NCBI GenBank assembly: GCA_046327745.1
Contig: JAXLXV010000007.1
Location: forward strand, 434,001 to 498,000
Direction of reading: 5' to 3'
DNA: 64,000 bases
Source: JABAQJ01 sp046327745
Lineage (GTDB): Bacteria > Gemmatimonadota > Gemmatimonadetes > Gemmatimonadales > Gemmatimonadaceae
Under the pieces are notes generated by a model. The model was not told the origin of the DNA and did not search any database. It was given only the letters and a program-made list of their open reading frames with translations. Both the position numbers and the translations under genes were made by a program. This document shows, piece after piece, positions 9,526-19,584 of the stretch. Every line of letters begins with the position of its first letter. Position 1 is the first letter of the stretch.

Positions 9526-10782
9526 TCACTCGATCCTGCGCTCTCCGGAACCGATCGTCAGGTACACCAGTGCGCCAAAGGCCCCGATCCCGGCGGTGAC
9601 AATGAAGGGCGTTGAGTAACTGCCGGTGCCCTGCACCAGCCAACCGGTCACGGCCACGCCCACGATTCCGGGGATCGTGCCGGCGGTGTTGCTAATGCCC
9701 CAGATCACGTCGGCGTACTGCGGCGCTATGTCAAAGGCGTTTGGGCCATAGCCGGAAATGCAAAGCCCCAGCATCCCGGCGGCCCCGCACATCAGCGCCA
9801 CCGCGACGCCGACCGTCCCCGCCTGCTGCAACAGGAGCAAGCCCGCACCACACCCTAGTAATCCGCTACACTGGAGCAGTTTGCGAACGAACGTGGCCGA
9901 CCGCCCCGCACGCATCATCCGGTCGGCCGCGTGCCCACCGATGTTGGCCATCAAGAAGTTCGTGAGCCAAGGCGCCGCTGACAGCACCCCTGCATTGGCC
10001 AGCGTGACGTGAAAGGTCGACTTGAAGTAGCTGGGGAGCCAGGCCAGCAGCAGGTAGAGGGCCCAGTTGTGGCAGAAGTGATTCACGATGATCGCCCACA
10101 CCGCTGGCGTTCCCCAAATCCGTCGCCATGGAATGGAGCGTGAACCGGTCGCTGCCGGCTGCGCATCTTCTCCACGCCCTCCATTCACTCGCCGGAACCA
10201 GAAGTACGCCCAAACAAAGCCCAGCGCCCCGAACACGTAGAACGGCATCGGCCATCCGTAGGCACGCACCAGACCACCGGTCGCAGGCAGCGCGACCACC
10301 GTGCCGATGGACAGCCCACTGATGAAGAGGGAAACCGCTCGTGAACGTTGAGCTGGCGGCACCCAGCGACCGACCATGTTGATTGCCGATGGAAAAACCG
10401 CCGCTTCGCCCAAGCCGAGCGCGATACGCGCGCCGACGAGCGCCGGAAGAGACAACAGTGCAGCTGGCGGAGTGAGAATGGTGAACAGCGACCACCACAC
10501 CACGGCAATCCCCAGGACGATCCAGCCACCGAACTTGTTGGCCAGGGTGCCGCTCACCACCTGCAACACCAGGTAGCCGATGAAGAAGGAGGAGAGGACG
10601 AAGCCCTTGGTCGTCTCACTCCAGCCGAATTCCTCCTGCATCGCGATCGAGGCCACCGAAATGTTGGTGCGATCGAGATAGGAGATGAACACCGCGGCAA
10701 AACACAGCAGGACGACCGTGTAGTACGGGGGCCAGCGTCGCTGGTTGGTGGCCATGAGTCGTGCAGGGCCGAAGGTGGTCAT
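9526..10782 (-). CDS. MFS transporter, anion:cation symporter (SLC17-like) type
   Basis: The 418-residue protein is hydrophobic throughout with about 12 predicted helices and a central Arg/Gly-rich loop. The segment SYLDRTNISVA after helix 1 and the R-x-x-LGLGEA stretch in helix 4 are typical of the ACS branch (hexuronate, phthalate, sialate carriers). It probably imports an organic anion with protons; the substrate is unknown. Start at 10782 or 10755 (MATNQ) is possible; neither has a good ribosome site. It is divergent from the flavin monooxygenase-like gene. Confidence 0.85.
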   Translation of the reverse strand: MTTFGPARLMATNQRRWPPYYTVVLLCFAAVFISYLDRTNISVASIAMQEEFGWSETTKGFVLSSFFIGYLVLQVVSGTLANKFGGWIVLGIAVVWWSLFTILTPPAALLSLPALVGARIALGLGEAAVFPSAINMVGRWVPPAQRSRAVSLFISGLSIGTVVALPATGGLVRAYGWPMPFYVFGALGFVWAYFWFRRVNGGRGEDAQPAATGSRSIPWRRIWGTPAVWAIIVNHFCHNWALYLLLAWLPSYFKSTFHVTLANAGVLSAAPWLTNFLMANIGGHAADRMMRAGRSATFVRKLLQCSGLLGCGAGLLLLQQAGTVGVAVALMCGAAGMLGLCISGYGPNAFDIAPQYADVIWGISNTAGTIPGIVGVAVTGWLVQGTGSYSTPFIVTAGIGAFGALVYLTIGSGERRIE

Positions 10783-11046
10783 CGCGGCGGTGCGGGACGT
10801 TACGACGGCGACGCCGCCGCGGCCAGTTCCCGGATACCAGAACTATGTTGATAGCTTCCGGGCGGCTCGAATCCCGGTGCGGTGACCGCATTTAGCGCCT
10901 TTCACGCTGTTGACCACTCCGTGCCCAATCCCCCCACGCCTAGGCGGCGACGAGCGCGCGGAGGGTTGCGCGAGCCCGTTTTTTGCAACGCTCCCCCTTC
11001 TGCGCCAATTTTGTCCGCCCCGCCTTTCCCCTCTCCTGCACCACCC

Positions 11047-12963
11047 ATGATCGACGTTGCCATCGTAGGCTTCGGATTCACGGCCGTTCCCCTGATCCGC
11101 GAACTGGAACGGACCGGCACCCCCTTCATGATCATCACCGCTGAGGAGAACAGCGTCTGGGATGGGTTGAGCAAGAACAACCGGCTCGACTTCGATCTCG
11201 TGTCCAGCTACCTGACCAGCTTCTATTCGTTTGACCTGACCGAGATGTTCGAACGCGACGGCTACCCGACGGCCCGCGAGTTCTACGGCATCCACCTGAA
11301 GTGGCGCGCGGCGTACAAGGACAAGCTGGTGATGGACGAAGTGACGCGGGTGGACAACTACGACGATCACTCCGTCCTGTACACACGCGCCGGCCAGACG
11401 ATCAAGGCCCGGCATGTCGTCTTCTCCACGGGATTCGGACGGGCGATCATCAAGGACCTGAAGACGATCGACTACTCGGCGCCGGCGAAGACCGCCGTCT
11501 TTGACACCATGGGCGACTCGGCGAACCTCATCATCGCCCAGCTCATACCGAATGACGTGAAGGTCATCATCCGCACCAATGGCTTTCACGCGCGCGACAA
11601 GGTCGTCCCCTCGTTAGGTACGACGTACACGCTGGATCAGCTGGAATTCCAGAACTATCGCTACGTGTCCCATGAGCACTACGCGGACATCATTTACGGC
11701 GCGCACTTAGGATCGGACAATCCCTACCTGCTCGGCGACCAGTTCCCGGATAGTGTGCGCGATGAGTCGTACAACCGCAGTCGGTCGCGCCCGGTGAACG
11801 GCGCGGTGGCAATCAAGTACTGGCCGATCGACGAATACGCGCGACGCTTTGGGGCCGACCTGCCCCGTGCAATCGGGTCCGGATACCTGCTGAATGACAT
11901 CGCGATGTGGCTGCACACCGGCAAGGCGATCGTCGTCCCGAAGGACACACCGATCGACCACGAGCGGCAGACGATCACGTATGGCGGTGTCGAGCGGAAG
12001 TTTGACATGTACGTGGAGGGCGACGCCGAGACTCCCCGCCTGCCGACGATCCTGGCCGGTGGCACGCGGCCGTATGCGTACGTGCAGCGGGAAACCTTCA
12101 TGGGGGTCATCCCCCAATCGCTACACAACGTGTACCTCATGGGCTTCACCCGCCCCTATACGGGGGGTCTGGCCAACATCATCGAGATGCAGGGACTGTT
12201 CGTGCACAAGATGATCACGCAGCCGGACTTCCACCGTCAGATTCACCAGAACCTTGCGCAGCGCATTGCGGCCTACAACGCGCACTACTACGTGTACGAT
12301 CGCGTGCGTCGGTACGAACATCTGGTCTACTACGGCTTCTACACGGACGAAATCGCCCGCTTGTTAGGCATCGACTACAAGGTCAGCGATTGCCGAACCG
12401 TGCAGGACCTTCTGTTCTACTACGCCTTCCCGAACAACGCCTTCAAGTATCGCTTGCGCGGCGAGTACGCCGTGCCCGGGGTGCGCGCCCTGATCGCCAA
12501 GGTCAATCGCGAGTTCAACTACTTCGTGTTCCCCTTTGCCTTCGTCTTGGCCAGCGGCGGGCTGTCCGACGCCGAGCGGGCGCGATGGCTCTCGGCCACG
12601 CGGCGCAACTTCTTCAACGATATGCGCCACAAAGAAGACCACCGCCCCTTCATGGAGCGGTACCTCCAAACCTTCCGTCAGGTCAGACAACTGAACGGCA
12701 ATGGACGGGGGGACGCGGATCCGGAGTGGACCCAGCTGGTGGCCGCGGCGACGCAGGCGCGGGATCGGGCCATGGAGCGGGTGCAGGTGGCGGACAACGC
12801 CCAGATGGACGCGGACCTCGCCAACGAGGTCGAGCGCCTGGTGGGTTGGCTGACGTCGCACACCTCCCTCAAGGATCTCGACACCATGGAACTTGAGCCA
12901 TCTCGCCGAGCCATGCTCCAACGGATGCTCGCTCCCGGCGAGTTCGAGCTCGGGTTCGTCTAG
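11047..12963 (+). CDS. FAD-dependent monooxygenase-like protein
   Basis: The 638-residue protein opens with a Rossmann dinucleotide motif (VAIVGFGFTAVPL, glycines at residues 8, 10), and the middle carries a second nucleotide-binding stretch and the aromatic-rich segment MGFTRPYTGGL. The order resembles flavin-containing monooxygenases or ornithine N-hydroxylase relatives, though the exact substrate class is not recognisable. The C-terminal 200 residues are helical and Arg-rich with no family I can name. The ATG at 11047 sits directly before the Rossmann strand; the upstream open frame (from 10882) is low-complexity and unlikely to be translated. Confidence 0.65.
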   Translation: MIDVAIVGFGFTAVPLIRELERTGTPFMIITAEENSVWDGLSKNNRLDFDLVSSYLTSFYSFDLTEMFERDGYPTAREFYGIHLKWRAAYKDKLVMDEVTRVDNYDDHSVLYTRAGQTIKARHVVFSTGFGRAIIKDLKTIDYSAPAKTAVFDTMGDSANLIIAQLIPNDVKVIIRTNGFHARDKVVPSLGTTYTLDQLEFQNYRYVSHEHYADIIYGAHLGSDNPYLLGDQFPDSVRDESYNRSRSRPVNGAVAIKYWPIDEYARRFGADLPRAIGSGYLLNDIAMWLHTGKAIVVPKDTPIDHERQTITYGGVERKFDMYVEGDAETPRLPTILAGGTRPYAYVQRETFMGVIPQSLHNVYLMGFTRPYTGGLANIIEMQGLFVHKMITQPDFHRQIHQNLAQRIAAYNAHYYVYDRVRRYEHLVYYGFYTDEIARLLGIDYKVSDCRTVQDLLFYYAFPNNAFKYRLRGEYAVPGVRALIAKVNREFNYFVFPFAFVLASGGLSDAERARWLSATRRNFFNDMRHKEDHRPFMERYLQTFRQVRQLNGNGRGDADPEWTQLVAAATQARDRAMERVQVADNAQMDADLANEVERLVGWLTSHTSLKDLDTMELEPSRRAMLQRMLAPGEFELGFV

Positions 12964-13237
12964 TCGATCGGGACAGGCCCTGCGTCCGGCAGAGTGCGCG
13001 ATGTGTCGCGTTCAGTGGTCGCAGGGTTCGCTGGGGGCGGTGAGCCCCTACTCCGCGAGGACCGCAGGGCTTTGACGACGCGACGAGAGGAATAGCGCCG
13101 CCTCCGCTTGCCCCTGAAACTCAGGGCCAGACCGTTCGTAGGCGGTTGCAGTCCTTAGCAATCGACCCCTGGCGGCAAGTGGGCAAGATCGGCGTGCCTT
13201 CGGTGGTCACATCGGCGTCTCCCTCACCACGACCGCC

Positions 13238-15673
13238 ATGTCCGCGCTCCGACACGACCTGAAGATCGCCAGTCGGCTCCTCACCAAGAACCCGCTCTTC
13301 ACGACGATCGCTATCGTCACGCTGGCTCTGGGCATCGGGCTCAACACGGCGGTGTTCTCCACGATCGACGCACTGCTCCTGCGCCCGTTGCCAGGAACGT
13401 TCGAGCCGGACCGGCTGGTCCAGCTGTATCGCAAGTATCCGGGCATGGACTACGGGTCGAACAGTCCGCCGGGGTGGCGCGACCTGCAGGAGCGCACCAA
13501 GGACATCTTCAGCGACGTCGCGACGTGGGACTTTGTGCCCGTGAGCGTTTCGGCAGATGGCCGCTCGGAGCGCCTGATGGGAGAGATGGTTTCCGCCAAC
13601 CTGTTCAGCGTGCTTGGAGTGTCCGCCGAACGTGGACGGATGTTCGTGGCCCAGGAAGACAGCGGCGCCGGCGCTCATGCGGTCGCCGTCATCTCCAACG
13701 CCATGTGGAAGGGGCGATTTGCCGCCGATCCGGCGATTGTCGGCAAGAGCATCACGCTGAATGGTGCGCCATACACGATTGTTGGCGTGGCCCCTGCTGC
13801 GTTTCGCGGGCCGCTCCCGCTGGTGACTCCTGCGCTCTGGGTGCCACTGGTGCAGGTGGACCAGATTCGCCCGGAGTCGCGCGGGGCCCTCGAGTATCGT
13901 GGCAACAACTTCATGAGCGTGATCGCCCGACTCAAGCCGGGCACAACTTACGAGCAGGCCCAAGGCCGGATTGCGGCCGTGGCGGCACAGCTGCAACAGG
14001 AGATGCCTGACACCTACCAGAACAGTGGCATCACCATGGTTCGCCAGCAGGACGCCGGAATCCATCCCACCATGCGCCAGGCGCAAGTGGGGCTGTCCGG
14101 CGTGGTCATGGCCGTCGTGCTCATGTTGCTGCTCATTGCCTGCGTGAACGTGGCGAACCTGTTCCTGGCTCGGGCGCGCGATCGTTGGCGCGAAATGGCG
14201 GTTCGGCAGAGCCTCGGCGCCACGCGCGCCGTGCTCATTCGCCAGTTGATGACGGAGAGCGTGATCTTCTCGCTCATCGCCGGCTCCATCGGGCTCTTTG
14301 TGGCGTGGGGAGCGATCACCCTGCTCAACGGCGTGTCGCTGCCCTTCGATGTCGATTTCACGCCCGACGTTCGATTGTCACCCACGGTGCTGCTGTTCAC
14401 CCTGGCGATCACCTTGGTGACCGGCCTTCTCTTCGGACTGGCGCCCGCGCTGCAAGCGACACGCCCCTCACTCGTACCGACGCTCAAGGGCGAGGCACCC
14501 GCCGGCGGGCGGTCGCGCATGAGTCGCGGACTCGTGGTGGCGCAGATGGCGCTATCGCTGGTCCTCCTGGTGAGCGCCTCCCTGTTCTTGCGCAACCTTC
14601 GCGCGGCGACCACCGTCGACAAGGGCTTCGACAGCTCAAACCTTTTGTTGGCATCGGTCAACCCCGCCCTCCAGGGGTACGACCGGCCTCGTACCGAGCA
14701 GTTCTACCGTCAGCTCATCGAGCGGGTGAAGTCCATCCCAAACGTGAAGGCGGTCGGTTTGGTGGACCAGGTGCCGCTCGGACTCGGCAGCTCCGACACT
14801 TACGTCGACATCCCGGGGTACACCGCGGCTCCCAACGAGCCGATGAGCGTGCTCTACGCGACCGTTGCACCAGGGTACTTCGAGGCGATGGGGATTCCCC
14901 TCCTGCGCGGCCGCGATTTCAGTGTGCAGGATGATTCCACCGCGCCACGAGGGCTGATCGTGAACGAACGCTTTGCCCAACGCTTCTTTAAGGGAGCAGA
15001 CGTCGTGGGGCGGACGCTCAAGGTCGGTCGGCGTGAGCACACCATCCTTGGTGTCGTGCCGACCGGCAAGTACAAGACCTTGGGCGAGGATCCGACCGCC
15101 TACATGTACTTCGCGCAGGCGCAGCGATGGAGCGCCGAGATGACGATGAACATTCGTACGTCCGGCAATCCAACCGCCATCGTCCCAGCGCTACGGTCCG
15201 CGGTGAGCGCCATGGACCCGGCGCTGCCGCTGGCCGACGTCCGGACCATGGACGAATGGCTCGGCACCGCGCTGTTGCCGGCGCGTTTGACAGGAAGCGT
15301 CCTTGGCATCTTTGGGATACTCGGGTTGCTCCTGGCGGCAGTCGGCATGTATGGCGTCATGGCGTACTCCGTGGCCCAGCGCACCCGGGAGATTGGCATC
15401 CGCATGGCCATTGGCGCCGCCGAGGGCCAGGTGCTGGGGCTGGTCATGCGTCAGGGGATGACGCTCGTGGGCGTTGGAGCTGTGATCGGCCTGGCTGGCG
15501 CGCTGGGGGCCTCGCGGTTGGTGCGTGGTCTGCTGATCGGCGGACAGGCGGTGGATCCCCTGACCTTCGTGGGCGTGCCCTTGGTGCTGATTGCCGTGTC
15601 TGCGCTGGCGATTTGGGTCCCGGCGCGGCGGGCCGGGTCGGTGAATCCGGTGACAGCGATCAAGGCGGAGTGA
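13238..15673 (+). CDS. ADOP-type ABC transporter permease (MacB/FtsX-like, duplicated)
   Basis: The 811-residue protein has the layout of acidobacterial duplicated orphan permeases: TM1, a MacB-type periplasmic domain, three membrane helices with the FtsX core near residues 285-400, a second periplasmic domain, then three more helices with a second FtsX core. TREIGIRMAIGA marks the last core. No ATPase gene adjoins it, as is usual for this family. It lacks the N-terminal cytoplasmic prefix found in the second ADOP gene. Function is unknown; relatives export peptides or macrolides. Confidence 0.85.
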   Translation: MSALRHDLKIASRLLTKNPLFTTIAIVTLALGIGLNTAVFSTIDALLLRPLPGTFEPDRLVQLYRKYPGMDYGSNSPPGWRDLQERTKDIFSDVATWDFVPVSVSADGRSERLMGEMVSANLFSVLGVSAERGRMFVAQEDSGAGAHAVAVISNAMWKGRFAADPAIVGKSITLNGAPYTIVGVAPAAFRGPLPLVTPALWVPLVQVDQIRPESRGALEYRGNNFMSVIARLKPGTTYEQAQGRIAAVAAQLQQEMPDTYQNSGITMVRQQDAGIHPTMRQAQVGLSGVVMAVVLMLLLIACVNVANLFLARARDRWREMAVRQSLGATRAVLIRQLMTESVIFSLIAGSIGLFVAWGAITLLNGVSLPFDVDFTPDVRLSPTVLLFTLAITLVTGLLFGLAPALQATRPSLVPTLKGEAPAGGRSRMSRGLVVAQMALSLVLLVSASLFLRNLRAATTVDKGFDSSNLLLASVNPALQGYDRPRTEQFYRQLIERVKSIPNVKAVGLVDQVPLGLGSSDTYVDIPGYTAAPNEPMSVLYATVAPGYFEAMGIPLLRGRDFSVQDDSTAPRGLIVNERFAQRFFKGADVVGRTLKVGRREHTILGVVPTGKYKTLGEDPTAYMYFAQAQRWSAEMTMNIRTSGNPTAIVPALRSAVSAMDPALPLADVRTMDEWLGTALLPARLTGSVLGIFGILGLLLAAVGMYGVMAYSVAQRTREIGIRMAIGAAEGQVLGLVMRQGMTLVGVGAVIGLAGALGASRLVRGLLIGGQAVDPLTFVGVPLVLIAVSALAIWVPARRAGSVNPVTAIKAE

Positions 15674-15683
15674 CACGGACGCC

Positions 15684-15707
15684 GTGCTGCCGCCACGACG
15701 GCAGCAC
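15684..15707. terminator. Hairpin between convergent genes
   Basis: A perfect 9-bp stem, GTGCTGCCG and CGGCAGCAC, encloses a six-base loop, 10 bases after the ADOP stop and 28 bases before the GH43 stop. It is placed to end transcription from both sides. There is no T-run on either side, so intrinsic termination is inferred from position only. Confidence 0.5.
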
Positions 15708-15735
15708 TCGGTGTCCCACGAGCCCGACCCCGGGT

Positions 15736-16725
15736 TTACCGCGCACCCGGCAGCGGGTCGCTCTTCACGCCGGCTGTCGTGATCCGCACGGGGGCAATGC
15801 GACCGTCAGGACCAAAATGCAGCTCGTCGATGCTCACGACGCGATGATCGCGGCCCGTATCGCCTAACGGGCGTCGATGGTACACGATGTACCACCGGTC
15901 CGACCCCGGCGCGTGCAACACCGAGTGATGGCCCGCGCCTTTGGCAACTTGCGGATCCTGCTCGAGAATCTTGCCCACGCGCTCGAATGGACCGAACGGT
16001 GATGTGCCGACCGCGTAGGCGACGGCATAGTCAGGCCCGGTCCATCCACCCTCGGACCACATGAAGTAGTACTTGCCGTCCTTCAGGAGCATGTACGCCC
16101 CTTCGACGTAGCCCTTGGGCGTGATCTCCTTGAACGTCGTGCCGTCTGAGAAAGGCACAAACCCGGTGAAGTCGCCGTTGAGTCGGGCGATGTTGCAGTG
16201 CCCCCAACCTCCGTACACGATGTAGTACGTGCCGTCGGAATCACGAAACACCATCTGGTCGATCGGCTGCGCTCCATTGTGAAAGCGGTCGATCAGCGGC
16301 TTGCCCAGGTAGTCGATGAAAGGCCCGTTAGGCGTCCGGGCCCGCGCCACACCGATGCCACCCGACTCCTTATCACTCTGGATGTCGTTCGCACCAAAGA
16401 ACAAATAGTACCAGCCATCTTTCTCCACGATCGACGGCGCCCACATCGCTCGACGTGCCCACGTGACGTTGGCCTTGTCCAGTACCCTAGGGTGCTTCTC
16501 CCATGTCACCAGGTCGCGCGAGGAGAAGGCATCCATGAACGTCTGCTCGTCGTACGCCGCCGAATAGGTGGGAAAGATCCAGTAAGCCCCTTCGAAGACG
16601 TGGGCCTCGGGATCTGCGTACCAACCTTCCAGGATCGGATTGCCCGACCGGCGTTCCTGCGCAGCGGCGGGCGCGGCCACGAGCACGAGTGTTGAGGAGG
16701 CGACGAGCAGGACCAGGCGTTTCAC
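15736..16725 (-). CDS. Exported GH43 family glycoside hydrolase
   Basis: The 329-residue protein starts with a signal peptide (AAA-Q) and continues as a single five-bladed beta-propeller catalytic domain. The three acidic residues expected in GH43 are visible: Asp in YADPE near residue 37, Asp in QPIDQMVF near 153, and Glu in YVEGAYM near 205. The family has arabinofuranosidases and xylosidases that trim plant polysaccharides; specificity cannot be told. There is no binding module. It is the only clear polysaccharide enzyme in the left part. Confidence 0.85.
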   Translation of the reverse strand: MKRLVLLVASSTLVLVAAPAAAQERRSGNPILEGWYADPEAHVFEGAYWIFPTYSAAYDEQTFMDAFSSRDLVTWEKHPRVLDKANVTWARRAMWAPSIVEKDGWYYLFFGANDIQSDKESGGIGVARARTPNGPFIDYLGKPLIDRFHNGAQPIDQMVFRDSDGTYYIVYGGWGHCNIARLNGDFTGFVPFSDGTTFKEITPKGYVEGAYMLLKDGKYYFMWSEGGWTGPDYAVAYAVGTSPFGPFERVGKILEQDPQVAKGAGHHSVLHAPGSDRWYIVYHRRPLGDTGRDHRVVSIDELHFGPDGRIAPVRITTAGVKSDPLPGAR

Positions 16726-16794
16726 TAGGATTCACCGCGAGATGATGGTGGGCGTGCAATCTCGCTCGATTCCTCCCAGATCGCGACTCCGCGT

Positions 16795-16915
16795 CGCTCA
16801 GTCGTTCGGTCCCACTAAGCCGATCCGCAGCACTCAGTAACTGCGCCGCACTCAGTCGCTCCGCAACATTCAGCCGCTCCGTAGCGCTCAGTCGCTCCGC
16901 AGTACCTCCGACGGG
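16795..16915 (-). repeat. Tandem 18-base repeat at the end of the ADOP gene
   Basis: Read on the minus strand, about six imperfect copies of an 18-base unit (core GGAGCGACTGAG) begin inside the last codons of the ADOP gene and run on past its stop. In the gene's frame the copies spell variants of L-R-S-D-stop, so four TGA codons recur 18 or 36 bases apart. The unit looks like a duplicated gene end. Confidence 0.75.
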
Positions 16916-19584
16916 TCCGTGCGAGCGGCACGCGAAGCCGGTAACCAGGACGCGAGCGCAGCCGCGACCAGTAATGCCGTTGCCGTCCCCGCGTAGACCA
17001 GAGGATCCGTGGGCGCCACGTGATAGAGCAACGAGCGCAACACGCGCGTGCTCAGGACACCAATAAAGATGCCGACGACGGCCCCGACCGCACTCACCGC
17101 AACGCCCTTGCGGACCAGGAGCCACTCCACCTCACGCCGATGGGCGCCTAACGCCATGCGGATACCCATTTCCCGCAAGCGACGGCGGGCGATCTGCGAC
17201 ACGATGCCGTAGACCCCGACCAGTCCGAGGACCAAGCCAACACCAGCAAAACCCAGCAGCAGGGTCGCCAAGAAGCGCTCGCGTTGTAGCGCGGCCGCGC
17301 GGACGTCCTCCATGGTCCGCATCTCTCCCAACGCCAGCGACGCATCGAGGCGGCGTATCAACGCCCGCACCGCGGTCATGGACTCTGCCGCAGGACCGGA
17401 GGTCCGCACGATCAACGTCATGGCACTCCGCGGCTCCTGTGCATACGGCGCGAACACCTCCGCTTCCGGCGCCTTGGCGAGCGAAGTCTGATGCTCGTCA
17501 CTGGACACGCCAACCACGGTCCGCCAATTCGTATTCGGCCCCGGCGTCGCATCGAAGGCGATGCGTCGCCCGATGATCCCTCCCGCAGGGGCAAAGCGCC
17601 TGGCAAAGGTCTCGTTGACCACGACGACTGCAGGCGCGTTGGCCTGGTCGCTGGCCGCAATCCCGCGCCCTTCACGAATCGGCGACCGCATGACCGCGTT
17701 GTAGCCGTCGGTGACTTCTCGATGGACAACCTGCGGCGTCCCCTCAATCGGCGGCAATCCCTCGATGGCGAACTGGCTGCTCCATGAGGATGGCCCGAGC
17801 GCCACCTTCGAGGTCACGGCGGCACCTTGCACGCCGGGAAGTGCCCGCGCCTCTTCCACCAAGCGATCGAAGAAGGCGATGACCTTGGTGGCGCTGTCAT
17901 AGCGTAACGATGGAAGGGTCACCTCGGTCGTCAGGACATTTCGCGTGTCGACGCCTGGGTCCACTCGATCGAGCCGGAAGTAGCTCTTGATGAGCAACCC
18001 GGCCGATGCCGTCAGCACCAACGCAATGGCCACCTGGCCGGCGAGCAGCAGGTTCGTCCCTCGCGTCGCGCGTTGCCCCGCGCTCGCTCCCCGTCCCTCT
18101 TCTCGCAGGGCCTCAGAAGGCAGCATGCGCCGGCTCCACCACACTGGCACGGCGGCAAAGACCAAGGTCAGCGCCACCACGACTGCGCCGGCAAAGCCCA
18201 TGGTAGCCCACGACACGTCGATCCCCGATACCGGCAGTAGTCCCTCCGGCTGCAACGCCATCAAGGCACGCGTGCCCCACGTGCCCAGCAGCAGCCCGCC
18301 CAATCCGCCCAGACCGGCCAACACCATGCCGTCGGCAAGTGCCTGACGCAACAACCGGGAGCGCGACGCCCCCAGCGCCAACCGCACCGCTTGCTCGCGA
18401 TGCACCGCCGACGCGCGCACCAGCAGCAGGTTCGCGACGTTCGCACACGCAATGATGAGCAGCAAGGCCGCCCCGCCGAACGTCACCAGCAGTGGCAAGC
18501 GCGTCTCACCAACCAGATAGTCGTGCAGCGGCGTCATCCCCGCGCCCATATGCACGTTGGTCTCTGGATACTCCTGTTTCAGGCTGGTGACCACGCGTTG
18601 CAGCTCTGCGTTCGCCGACACGAACGTTGCCCCGTCCGCCAGTCGTGCGATCACCATGAGCCAATGCGCCCGGCGGAAGAAGACCTTGCTGCGGTCCTCT
18701 GGATCCCATCGCATGGGACGCCAGACGTCGGCGGTCACCCCCGGTAGCGCGAACCCCGGCGGCAGGACGCCGACCACCTCCACATCACGCCCGTCGATCT
18801 TGATCGTATGCCCAACGATGGAGCTGTCGGCGGCGAAGCCTTCGTTCCATAGCTTGTACGAAATCAGTGCCAGTCGCCCGGCCGCGTTGGACCACGTTTC
18901 CTCCGCACGAAACGTGCGACCTAGGATGGGCGTGACGCCGAGGACCTGAAAGAGGTTCCCCGTCGCTTGCAGCTGGTTCACGCGCCGTGGATCGTCGCCA
19001 CGCGCGATGGTCGCCGAGCTGCTGAACGTGGCGTACGCCGCGACATCGCTGAACCCACGGGCTCGCTCCTTCCAGTCCAGCATGTTCGCTGGGGCCGCCT
19101 CGGCGTGGACCCAGCCAAAGTCTGGATTCTCTTCCCAGATGGCCACCAGTCGATCCTGGTCGCGAACGGGGAGTGGGCGCCAGAGCACAGCATGAACGGC
19201 GCTGTAGATGGCGCTGGTAGCCCCAATCGCCAGGCTCAACGTGACGACTGCCGCCAGGGCCATCGCTGGCGCGCGTCGCCACGCCCGGAGCGCAACCCGT
19301 ACATCACTCTGGGCGTCGTGCATCCACTCGCGCAGGCCCAATCCTCGTTGGCGTTGCGCCGCCGAGCGCTCGACTTCCGCATACACATCATTCATAGCTG
19401 CTCCCCCGCCCAGGCGTCGGACCGCCTCAGCGTGGGCCTCGGATGGCGTGCGTCCACAAGCGATGTAGAAGCGCACTTGTTGTTCAATGAGCGCGTCCAA
19501 CTCGGCGCGGGCGTCGGCGCGCGCATTGTGACGACTCCGTGAGGGGAGTCGAATGAGTCGACGGATCATGGGTGGGACCGGCAT
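16888..19584 (-). CDS. ADOP-type ABC permease with N-terminal prefix domain
   Basis: The 898-residue protein belongs to the same permease family as the gene at 13238 but adds a cytoplasmic N-terminal prefix of about 80 residues (ALIEQQVRFYIACGRTPSEA) ahead of TM1. Two MacB-type periplasmic domains and two FtsX cores follow (REQAVRLALGASRSRL near residue 400; REMGIRMALGAHRREV near 810). The start ATG overlaps the PadR stop as TGATG, so the two genes are translationally coupled; MIRRL five codons later is an alternative. The last codons are the source of an 18-base tandem repeat. Confidence 0.88.
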   Translation of the reverse strand: MPVPPMIRRLIRLPSRSRHNARADARAELDALIEQQVRFYIACGRTPSEAHAEAVRRLGGGAAMNDVYAEVERSAAQRQRGLGLREWMHDAQSDVRVALRAWRRAPAMALAAVVTLSLAIGATSAIYSAVHAVLWRPLPVRDQDRLVAIWEENPDFGWVHAEAAPANMLDWKERARGFSDVAAYATFSSSATIARGDDPRRVNQLQATGNLFQVLGVTPILGRTFRAEETWSNAAGRLALISYKLWNEGFAADSSIVGHTIKIDGRDVEVVGVLPPGFALPGVTADVWRPMRWDPEDRSKVFFRRAHWLMVIARLADGATFVSANAELQRVVTSLKQEYPETNVHMGAGMTPLHDYLVGETRLPLLVTFGGAALLLIIACANVANLLLVRASAVHREQAVRLALGASRSRLLRQALADGMVLAGLGGLGGLLLGTWGTRALMALQPEGLLPVSGIDVSWATMGFAGAVVVALTLVFAAVPVWWSRRMLPSEALREEGRGASAGQRATRGTNLLLAGQVAIALVLTASAGLLIKSYFRLDRVDPGVDTRNVLTTEVTLPSLRYDSATKVIAFFDRLVEEARALPGVQGAAVTSKVALGPSSWSSQFAIEGLPPIEGTPQVVHREVTDGYNAVMRSPIREGRGIAASDQANAPAVVVVNETFARRFAPAGGIIGRRIAFDATPGPNTNWRTVVGVSSDEHQTSLAKAPEAEVFAPYAQEPRSAMTLIVRTSGPAAESMTAVRALIRRLDASLALGEMRTMEDVRAAALQRERFLATLLLGFAGVGLVLGLVGVYGIVSQIARRRLREMGIRMALGAHRREVEWLLVRKGVAVSAVGAVVGIFIGVLSTRVLRSLLYHVAPTDPLVYAGTATALLVAAALASWLPASRAARTDPSEVLRSD

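Noticed and set aside
10882..11046. N-terminal extension of the flavin monooxygenase-like gene
   Set aside because: Pro/Arg-rich low-complexity text before a good ATG next to the Rossmann motif; more likely leader DNA.
16487..17125. Minus-strand open frame with an AERLSAT-type six-residue repeat
   Set aside because: It straddles the ends of the ADOP and GH43 genes in another frame; its repeats are the 18-base DNA repeat read as protein.
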